Made by a program: the position numbers and the translations under genes. Positions 1-5,209 of a DNA stretch of 12,710 nt are shown here, piece after piece. Within the stretch, counting starts at the first letter, position 1; each line of letters opens with the position of its first letter. The stretch comes from an uncultured Rhodoplanes sp. Lineage in GTDB: Bacteria; Pseudomonadota; Alphaproteobacteria; Rhizobiales; Xanthobacteraceae. The notes beneath the pieces are model-generated. The model was not told the DNA's origin. It worked only from the letters and a program-made list of their open reading frames with translations, and did not search any database. The stretch lies in NCBI GenBank assembly GCA_936924235.1, contig CAKZHN010000365.1, positions 1 to 12,710 on the forward strand, read 5' to 3'.

Positions 1-372
1 CTTCCGATCGCCGATGAGGGGCCCGCCTTAGGTGGCTTGGACACGATCGGATGAAGGGCAGCGCCAATGCTGCCTGGATCAGGTGAGTGGTGAAAATCCC
101 CCCGTCCGACGAAGAAGTACGGTGACCGTGTCAGAAATCGCCGCGGTGGAGCGCCGGAAGGCGCGCCTGCCGCTCTGAAGCGGCAGGCGGGGCGCCTTCC
201 TGAAAGGTGCCCCTGTTACTTGCGCCGTTCCGGCGCTCCGCCTCCCTCAGGGAGGCTACAAAAGGCCGGGCGAAAGCCTGGAAAGAGGACAAGACGGGCT
301 GACGATCCGCCGGCATCCGCCGCGCGGAGCCGGAAGCGCGCGCGCATTTCAACCGCAACGGAGCACAACGAG
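1..372. other. Region without a convincing gene upstream of the phage-type operon
   Basis: No long open frame with recognisable protein content is present on either strand. Plus frame 1 is open from the left edge to a TGA at 52-54 and could be the last 17 codons of a gene entering from the left, but the reading is too short to recognise. A GTG-started frame at 32-178 would give 48 residues and runs into the large hairpin. A short hairpin GGCAG/CTGCC lies near 58-75. The remainder is the hairpin run described separately. No tRNA or attachment-site repeat was seen. Confidence 0.5.
151..333 (+). ncRNA. Candidate structured RNA or leader: run of five hairpins before the terminase operon
   Basis: This stretch contains consecutive strong inverted repeats. 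(1) 156-200 has a 9-bp outer stem (GGAAGGCGC with GCGCCTTCC) and a 10-bp inner stem (GCCTGCCGCT with AGCGGCAGGC), a CTGA loop and a GGG bulge at 189-191. (2) 222-236 is GCGCCG, TTC loop, CGGCGC. (3) 240-256 is GCCTCCC, TCA loop, GGGAGGC. (4) 266-281 is CCGGGC, GAAA tetraloop, GCCTGG. (5) 310-333 has CCGGC and TCCGC stems with one bulged A. An alternative hairpin at 151-164 (GCGCC, GGAA loop, GGCGC) is mutually exclusive with the first stem. The GAAA and GGAA loops are GNRA type only when read on the plus strand, which favours that strand. The segment ends 39 bases before the start codon of the next gene, so it could be its 5' leader or a separate RNA. High GC makes chance hairpins common, so only the 19-bp stem is strong by itself. 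I recognise no known RNA family, and no promoter is evident. Confidence 0.35.
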
Positions 373-660
373 ATGAGAGCGTTCCGACCGAAATCGTTCA
401 AGCAACAGACGGCTGCCGAAGCGGGCCGCAGCGACGGCCTCACCGCCGAGCAGCACCAAGCCATGATGGCCGAGTTCGACCGCCGGATCATGGCGTTCAA
501 AGAGAAATGGCGCGTGTGCCGGAACGGCGATTGCCGGCGCCGCAGGCTTTGTCTCGGTCCGCCTTTCGCCTGCAACGCGAGCGGCGCAAAGCGGCGCTGG
601 AGCAAGCGGCAATATTGGCGGCTCCGGCTCGATATCATTCGCAATCCGCCGCAGGTGTGA
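373..660 (+). CDS. Small Cys/Arg-rich protein of unknown function in terminase small-subunit position
   Basis: This frame encodes 95 residues. Start choice: ATG 373 is preceded by GGAG at 360-363 with 9-base spacing. The frame is open further upstream to an ATG at 220, but that would translate through the hairpin region, so the shorter form is preferred. Residues 23-46 are predicted helical (LTAEQHQAMMAEFDRRIMAF), followed by four cysteines C49, C54, C60 and C67 (C-x4-C-x5-C-x6-C) among many arginines, and a basic aromatic tail (KRRWSKRQYWRLRL). The Cys spacing could bind a metal, and the charge suggests nucleic-acid contact; both are inferences. I recall similar short Cys/Arg motifs in hypothetical proteins of Rhizobiales. 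It ends 12 bases before the terminase large subunit, so the two are very probably cotranscribed. That position is where phages encode the small terminase that recognises the packaging site, but I see no recognisable small-terminase fold, so the role is unassigned. Confidence 0.7.
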   Translation: MRAFRPKSFKQQTAAEAGRSDGLTAEQHQAMMAEFDRRIMAFKEKWRVCRNGDCRRRRLCLGPPFACNASGAKRRWSKRQYWRLRLDIIRNPPQV

Positions 661-672
661 GGCGCGCTCCGC

Positions 673-2124
673 ATGAATCGCAATGCAGCCGGAAACACCG
701 CCGCGGAGCCACAGCATGCGCCGGACGTGGAGGCGCGAACCGCGGTGGCCTTGTCCGCGCTGGACGGAAAGCAGCAGCGGGATTCGACCGAAGACCGCCT
801 AGCTTACTACGTCCCCTACCCCAAACAATCCGCGTTCCACGCCGCGGGCGCGACCGCGCGCGAACGACTGCTGATGGCCGGCAACCAGCTCGGCAAGACG
901 CTCGCCGGCGGCTTCGAGTGCGCCATGCACATGACCGGCCGCTATCCGGACTGGTGGTGCGGCAGGCGCTTTGCGAAGCCGGTGACCGGCTGGGTGTGCG
1001 GGCGCACCGGCGAGGATCTGCGCGGCGGCATGCAGCGCATTCTTCTTGGCCGTCTGGGCCAGATCGGCACCGGCGCGATTCCGAAGGAGAGCATCGTCGA
1101 GCTCGTCACGGCGCGCGGCACAGCGGGCCTCTACGACGTGATCCGCGTCGCGCATATCAGCGGCGGCGTGTCGGCCGCGATCACCAAGAGCTACAAGGCC
1201 GGCCGCGAGGCCTTCCAGGGCGAGACGCTCGACTTCGTGTCGTTCGACGAGGAGCCGCCGGCCGACATCTACACCGAGGGGCTGACGCGCACCAACGTGG
1301 GCTCCGGCCCGGTGTGGCTCACCTTCACGCCGCTGCTCGGCATGTCCGAGGTGGTGCGGCGGTTTCTGCTGGAGCCCTCGAAGGATCGCAGCGTCACCCA
1401 GATGACGATCGACGACGTCACGCACTACAGCGCGGAGGAGCGCGCGACGATCATCGCGAGCTATCCGCCGCACGAGCGCGAGGCGCGGCTCAAGGGCGTG
1501 CCGGTGCTCGGCTCGGGCCGCATCTTTCCGGTGCCCGAGGACGACATCGCCTGCGCGGAGCGCGAGTTTCCGCGGCACTGGCCGCGCATCGGCGGCATGG
1601 ACTTCGGCTACGACCATCCGTTCGCCGCGGTCGAGCTCGTCTGGGACCGCGACACCGACACCGTCTATGTGACGCGGAGCTTCCGCCACCGCGAAGGCTC
1701 GCCGGTGCTGCATGCCGCGGCGCTGCGCCCGTGGGGGAAGTTGCCCTGGGCGTGGCCGCGCGACGGCAGCCGCGAGACCTTGGAGGGCGCGGGCGTGGCG
1801 CTCGCCAGGCAGTACGGCGCGCAGGGTCTCGACATGCTCGCCGAACCCGCGCAGTTCGAGGACGGCAGCGTGTCGGTCGAGGCCGGCCTGATGGACATGC
1901 TCGACCGCATGAAGACCGGGCGCTTCAAGGTGCTGCGGGGTCTCAACGATTGGTTCGAAGAATTCCGGCTCTATCACCGGAGCGATGGCCGCGTGGTCAA
2001 GGAGGGCGACGACCTGATGGCCGCGACGCGCTACGCGCTGATGATGCTGCGCCACGCGCGAACGGCTGCGGCGCTCGACAACTTCCGCGGCCGGATCGCG
2101 ATGCCGAGCCTTTCGGTGGCGTGA
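673..2124 (+). CDS. Phage terminase large subunit (DNA-packaging ATPase/nuclease)
   Basis: Encodes 483 residues, a normal length for TerL, the motor that pumps phage DNA into the prohead and cuts the concatemer. The N-terminal ATPase carries a Walker A motif GNQLGKT at residues 70-76 and a Walker B segment VSFDEE at 189-194 with D192 and probable catalytic E193. The C-terminal RNase H-like nuclease shows an acidic motif GGMDFGYD at 307-314 (D310) and a late motif EGDDLMAATRYAL around D446/D447, which matches the family's terminal metal-binding acids. Both catalytic halves therefore look intact. ATG 673 has a weak TGAGG at 658-662 about 10 bases upstream and follows the small gene by 12 bases. 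No portal or capsid gene follows; a palindromic repeat begins shortly after the stop, so it appears to be an orphan of a decayed prophage or a domesticated gene. It does not resemble the gene-transfer-agent terminase (Walker A there is GRGAGKT-like as I recall). Its last 29 bases recur at 2309-2336. Confidence 0.93.
   Translation: MNRNAAGNTAAEPQHAPDVEARTAVALSALDGKQQRDSTEDRLAYYVPYPKQSAFHAAGATARERLLMAGNQLGKTLAGGFECAMHMTGRYPDWWCGRRFAKPVTGWVCGRTGEDLRGGMQRILLGRLGQIGTGAIPKESIVELVTARGTAGLYDVIRVAHISGGVSAAITKSYKAGREAFQGETLDFVSFDEEPPADIYTEGLTRTNVGSGPVWLTFTPLLGMSEVVRRFLLEPSKDRSVTQMTIDDVTHYSAEERATIIASYPPHEREARLKGVPVLGSGRIFPVPEDDIACAEREFPRHWPRIGGMDFGYDHPFAAVELVWDRDTDTVYVTRSFRHREGSPVLHAAALRPWGKLPWAWPRDGSRETLEGAGVALARQYGAQGLDMLAEPAQFEDGSVSVEAGLMDMLDRMKTGRFKVLRGLNDWFEEFRLYHRSDGRVVKEGDDLMAATRYALMMLRHARTAAALDNFRGRIAMPSLSVA
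2096..2124 (+). repeat. Direct repeat, copy 1 (3' end of the terminase gene)
   Basis: These 29 bases include the stop codon of the terminase large-subunit gene. They recur at 2309-2336 with 27 identical positions, one G/A substitution (at 2108) and one extra G (at 2119 or 2120). The shared core contains CCTTTCGGTG. The two copies bracket the first palindromic element, as a target-site duplication or a recombination product would. Confidence 0.8.
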
Positions 2125-2163
2125 ATGCGATGGAGCACGCTATCGAGCCACAAGTGCGATGCC

Positions 2164-2298
2164 CACCCTCCCCTGGAGGGGGAGGGTCGACCGCCGGAGC
2201 GAAGCGCAGGCGGTCGGGGTGGGGTGAACTTTTTATGCGAAGAAGGTCACCCCACCCCGCTCGCTTCGCTCGCGACCCTCCCCCTCCAGGGGAGGGTG
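2164..2298. repeat. Palindromic intergenic repeat element, first module
   Basis: The outer arms 2164-2189 and 2273-2298 are perfect 26-bp reverse complements, each built from CCCTCCCC and GGGGGAGGG runs. Nested inside are a 12-bp perfect inverted repeat GGGGTGGGGTGA (2216-2227) with TCACCCCACCCC (2247-2258) around a 19-base loop, a GACCGCC/GGCGGTC hairpin (about 2189-2215) and a small hairpin around GCTCGCTTCGCTCGC (2259-2273). Such GC-rich nested palindromes are frequent between genes in Bradyrhizobium and relatives and behave like REP or miniature mobile elements; that family identity is from memory, not a search. Lying just past the terminase stop, the element may end transcription or protect mRNA 3' ends. 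It encodes nothing convincing. Confidence 0.8.
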
Positions 2299-2308
2299 AA
2301 GAGAGACC

Positions 2309-2336
2309 TCGCGATGCCGAACCTTTCGGTGCGTGA
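2309..2336 (+). repeat. Direct repeat, copy 2 (partner of the terminase 3' end)
   Basis: These 28 bases repeat the last bases of the terminase gene. Here the missing G shifts the frame relative to the terminase copy, so the amino-acid ending differs (Ser-Val-Arg-Asp instead of Ser-Val-Ala-stop). This copy could represent the original downstream flank before the palindromic element arrived, or a duplication made with it. Confidence 0.8.
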
Positions 2337-2349
2337 TTGTTGGGACCGG

Positions 2350-2564
2350 GACTCTCTCCGCCCGTGTCCCGGGCGCGGCGCAGCACGAAGCGCGCCAGCG
2401 CGAAGTGGTGCCAAAAGCGCGTTTACGCGCGTCTTCGACGCGCTATGGCAGACCCGGGACCCCGGTTTGCTTTGCCGGGATAGCAACCGGGGTCCCGGAT
2501 CAGCGGTGCACCGCTTCACTTCGTTACGCGCTGCACCGCATCCGGGACACGCGCGGAGAGAGCC
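2350..2564. repeat. Palindromic intergenic repeat element, second module
   Basis: The outer arms 2350-2372 and 2542-2564 are reverse complements with two mismatches over 23 bp (GACTCTCTCC side with GGAGAGAGCC side). The centre holds a perfect 14-bp inverted repeat CCGGGACCCCGGTT (2454-2467) with AACCGGGGTCCCGG (2485-2498), extended by GCT/AGC. A further 7-bp pair AGCGCGT (2416-2422) / ACGCGCT (2438-2444) lies in the left half, so the module can fold into a branched structure. It ends 27 bases from the stop codon of the convergent chemoreceptor gene and may serve as a bidirectional terminator. Sequence outside the arms, 2565-2591, shows nothing further. Confidence 0.75.
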
Positions 2565-2591
2565 GCGCTATGCCCCGCGCAACCACCGCCT

Positions 2592-4880
2592 TCAGGCCGC
2601 CACCGCCGTCGCAGCCCTTCTCTCCTCGCCATCCGTCGTCAGCCGGAAGAAACCGACCTGCTCGTTCATCGTGGCGGCCTGCTGCTCCAGCGTCTTGGCC
2701 GCCGCGGCGTTCTCCTCGACCAGCGCGGAGTTCTGCTGCGTGACCTCGTCCATCTGCGACAGCGCCTTGTTGACCTGGTCGATGCCGCCGGCCTGCTCGG
2801 CGCTGGCGCCGGCGATCTCGGCGACGATCTGCGCGACGCCGTTGATCGACTCGACGATGCCCTTGAGCTGCTCGCCCGCGTCATTGACGAGCTTCACGCC
2901 GTCCTGGACCTGCGACGTGCTGTTCTGGATCAGGTCGGTGATGTCCTTCGCGGCCTGGGAGGAGCGCTGCGCGAGGCTCCGCACCTCGGACGCCACCACG
3001 GCAAAGCCGCGGCCGGCGTCGCCGGCGCGCGCCGCCTCGACGGCAGCGTTGAGCGCCAGCAGGTTGGTCTGCCGCGCGATCTCGTCGATGACACTGATGA
3101 TGTCGGAGATCTTGCGCGACGATTCCTCGATCCGCGCCATGGCGGCGACCGCCTGCCCGACCACCTCGCCGCCGCGGCTCGCCATCTCGCGGGTCTGCGC
3201 CGCCGACTGGTTGGCGGTCTGGGCGTTCTCGGCGTTCTTCTTCACGGTCGCGGAAATCTCCTCCATCGACGCCGAGGTCTGCTCCAGGCTCGCGGCCTGC
3301 TCCTCGGTGCGCTGCGACAGGTCCGTGGTGCCCTGGGAGATTTCCGAGGACGCGCCCGCCACCTCGCCCGCCCCGCTCTTGATGCGCGACACGATGCTGG
3401 TGAGCTGCTCGGCCATGCGGTTGGCGTCGGCCTTGAGGCGGCCGAACATGCCCTGGTACTCGGCGTCGATGCGCTTGGTCAGGTCGCCCTCGGCGAGCGA
3501 GCCGAGCACGCGCTCGAAATCGCCCAGCGCGCGGGCGACGTTGGTGCAAAGCGTGTTGAGCGAGGTGCCGACGTTGAGCACCAATCCCGACTTGCCGGCG
3601 AGATCGACGCGCTGGCTGAAGTCGCCCGCGACCGCCGCCTGGACGATGCCGCCGACCGCGGCCTGGAACTCGTCCGCCATCTGCTGCGCTGCGGCCTCGC
3701 GATCGGCCGCGGCGCGCGCCTCGGCCTCCTTCTGCTCGGCCTCCATCTTCTCGATGCGGAGCAGGTTCTCCTTGAAGATCTGCGCGGCGCGGGCGTTGTC
3801 GCCAACCTCGTCGCGGTTCTCGGTGTACGGAATGTCGACCGCCTTGTTGCCGTGGGCGAGCTGGTCGAGCACCGACGCGATGGCGCGCAGCGGCGTCGTG
3901 ATCCCGGACCCGATCAGCCAGGCCGCCAGGATTCCGAGCACCATGGCCGAGCCCGTGACGATGAGCGCCACCAGGATGCCGCTCGAAATGGTCTGCTCGG
4001 CGCCGGCGCGGTTGGTCTCCAGGCTCTTCATCTGGCTCTGGCGCAGCGTCACGACCGTGGCCGCGACCTCTTCGGCGATCTTGGCCGCGACCGTGCTCAT
4101 CAGGCGTTCGCGCTCGGCGGACTTCGCCGTGGCGTTGTCGAACGCCGCCTTGTACCCGGGCGCCTCCGCGGCGAGTTGGCGGATTTTGCCGAGCCATTCG
4201 GGGTTCGTCACCGATCCCGCCAAGCTCGTTGCCGTCTCGGCAACCTCCTTCAGGTGGGTCTCCACCTCGACCTTGAGCTTGGGCTCGTGGGCCAGCAGGA
4301 AGCGGTTGGCGGCGAGCCGCATCTGCATGAGCCGGCTGGACATCTGCCCGGCATGAGCCGCAACCGTCATGTCGCCGGCCTTGATGGCGCTGTCGGTGAC
4401 GCCGTCCGCGAGCGCGCTGAGCTTGGCGCCGCGCGGGTTCATCTCGTCGTTCACCGCGTGATCCCGATCGATCCGGGCCTGCACGATGAGATCGAAGTTC
4501 TTCATGAAGCCGGCGACTTCGCCCTTCAGCTTGTCCAGCATGGCGCGCCGCTCGGGGCTGGTGAAACCGGCCATCGCCTCGTCGATGCTGGTAGAGAGTG
4601 CCGCCGACTGGGCCTTCACGGCATCCTGGGCCTGCTGGCTGCCGCTCTGCGAGTAGAGCAGCACGCTCCGGCGCAGGCTGCCGAAGTTCGTGTCGATCTC
4701 GGCAAGGCGCATCGCATTGCCCGAGGTGCGGCTGTAGCTCGCGAACACGCCACGGACCTCATCGAGGGCGAAGTAGTTCTTCGCCGCGACCGCCGCCAAA
4801 AGCAGCAGGACCACCGCGAAGCCGGCCGCAATACGCACTCCGATCTTGAACCGCGAGCTGAATTTGGAAAGGAAGTGCAT
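2592..4880 (-). CDS. Methyl-accepting chemotaxis protein with large helical periplasmic sensor and several HAMP units
   Basis: Encodes a 762-residue transmembrane chemoreceptor that controls CheA kinase through CheW. A short basic N-terminus precedes TM1 at about 13-33. A periplasmic, all-helical domain of about 265 residues follows, the size of the HBM (helical bimodular) ligand-binding class, which is an inference from length and helicity. TM2 lies at about 300-324. Next come a HAMP domain (about 325-376), a charged coiled coil (EKMEAEQKEAEARAAADRE) and probably two more HAMP-like units ending near RIDAEYQGMFGRLKADANRM. The kinase-control tip EIARQTNLLALNAAVEAARA starts at E600 and is well conserved. 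The C-terminus FFRLTTDGEERRAATAVAA lacks the NWETF-type pentapeptide that tethers CheR/CheB in some receptors. ATG at 4880 has GAGG (minus strand, 4889-4892) 8 bases upstream. No che genes are nearby, so it is a stand-alone receptor; its ligand cannot be read from the sequence. Confidence 0.95.
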   Translation of the reverse strand: MHFLSKFSSRFKIGVRIAAGFAVVLLLLAAVAAKNYFALDEVRGVFASYSRTSGNAMRLAEIDTNFGSLRRSVLLYSQSGSQQAQDAVKAQSAALSTSIDEAMAGFTSPERRAMLDKLKGEVAGFMKNFDLIVQARIDRDHAVNDEMNPRGAKLSALADGVTDSAIKAGDMTVAAHAGQMSSRLMQMRLAANRFLLAHEPKLKVEVETHLKEVAETATSLAGSVTNPEWLGKIRQLAAEAPGYKAAFDNATAKSAERERLMSTVAAKIAEEVAATVVTLRQSQMKSLETNRAGAEQTISSGILVALIVTGSAMVLGILAAWLIGSGITTPLRAIASVLDQLAHGNKAVDIPYTENRDEVGDNARAAQIFKENLLRIEKMEAEQKEAEARAAADREAAAQQMADEFQAAVGGIVQAAVAGDFSQRVDLAGKSGLVLNVGTSLNTLCTNVARALGDFERVLGSLAEGDLTKRIDAEYQGMFGRLKADANRMAEQLTSIVSRIKSGAGEVAGASSEISQGTTDLSQRTEEQAASLEQTSASMEEISATVKKNAENAQTANQSAAQTREMASRGGEVVGQAVAAMARIEESSRKISDIISVIDEIARQTNLLALNAAVEAARAGDAGRGFAVVASEVRSLAQRSSQAAKDITDLIQNSTSQVQDGVKLVNDAGEQLKGIVESINGVAQIVAEIAGASAEQAGGIDQVNKALSQMDEVTQQNSALVEENAAAAKTLEQQAATMNEQVGFFRLTTDGEERRAATAVAA

Positions 4881-4901
4881 AGGGTCGACCTCGAGCGTGG
4901 G

Positions 4902-4929
4902 ATAATGTTTCGATGCAGAATCAGTCCAA
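4902..4929 (-). promoter_or_regulatory. Weak candidate sigma-70 promoter for the chemoreceptor gene
   Basis: Read on the minus strand there is TTGGAC (4924-4929), a 16-base spacer and CATTAT (4902-4907), matching 3/6 and 4/6 consensus positions. It would give a very short leader before the GAGG ribosome site. The match is poor and could be chance. Confidence 0.22.
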
Positions 4930-4959
4930 TTTCACTGAAACCACAGTCCGGCCTCGTGG

Positions 4960-4974
4960 TTAACCAACCGTCAA
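4960..4974. promoter_or_regulatory. Candidate CtrA-type binding site TTAA-N7-TCAA
   Basis: TTAA (4960-4963), seven bases and TCAA (4971-4974) match the alphaproteobacterial CtrA consensus TTAA-N7-TTAA at 7 of 8 fixed positions, with the typical TTAACC left half. The left half is also part of the perfect palindrome TGGTTAACCA. The site lies 80 bases upstream of the chemoreceptor start. CtrA often controls motility and chemotaxis genes in this class, which makes a link plausible but unproven. Confidence 0.3.
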
Positions 4975-5110
4975 TCCGGTTCCAATGTCCGCCATTCCGC
5001 CCGCTCAGAGCTCCGTTTCCTCCGCAACCAAGTCCACTCGACCGCATTGAAAATCCGCTGTTTACCGTGCAAATGAGCCCCGCCCTGTGGACGGGGGGAA
5101 CCTTCACAAT

Positions 5111-5139
5111 TTGACAGGGGCCGCCGAGTTACCCATGTT
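5111..5139 (+). promoter_or_regulatory. Candidate housekeeping promoter for topA
   Basis: A perfect TTGACA (5111-5116) is followed after 17 bases by CATGTT (5134-5139), a weak -10 with 3/6 matches. Transcription would begin near 5146, leaving a leader of about 60 bases. Alphaproteobacterial -10 boxes are loose, so the perfect -35 with correct spacing carries the call. Confidence 0.38.
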
Positions 5140-5209
5140 CCGGGCGAGTCGAATGGCCGGTCACAATCGGAATTCAGACTAAGAAATTCACCCAACCCAT
5201 TGGTAATCA

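Larger units (their letters stand above)
4881..5209. other. Divergent intergenic region between the chemoreceptor and topA
   Basis: This 329-base region must hold the promoters of both divergent genes. It is less GC-rich than its surroundings. Visible elements are the chemoreceptor ribosome site (4889-4892, minus strand), weak promoter-like pairs on both strands, a TGGTTAACCA palindrome at 4957-4966 within a CtrA-like site, and a small hairpin CCCCG/CGGGG at 5078-5096. Open frames crossing it belong to antisense shadows and resemble no protein. Confidence 0.6.

Noticed and set aside
32..178. GTG-started 48-codon frame ending in the large hairpin
   Set aside because: The tail (TVTVSEIAAVERRKARLPL) reads plausibly, but there is no good ribosome site, no recognisable family, and an overlap with the hairpin; too weak to annotate.
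507..2336. 609-codon plus-strand frame overlapping the terminase gene
   Set aside because: It is out of frame with the terminase, has Arg/Gly/Ala-rich nonsense composition, and runs through the palindromic repeat.
2125..2591. CRISPR array or insertion sequence in the repeat region
   Set aside because: There are no regularly spaced identical repeats with unique spacers and no transposase frame; the structure is nested palindromes only.
2125..4356. 743-codon plus-strand open frame
   Set aside because: It is antisense to the chemoreceptor gene, starts inside the palindromic repeats, and its Ser/Ala-rich product is the usual shadow of a GC-rich gene.
5095..5120. GGAAC upstream of topA as a second EcfG promoter
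   Set aside because: No CGTT occurs at the required 16-17 base spacing.
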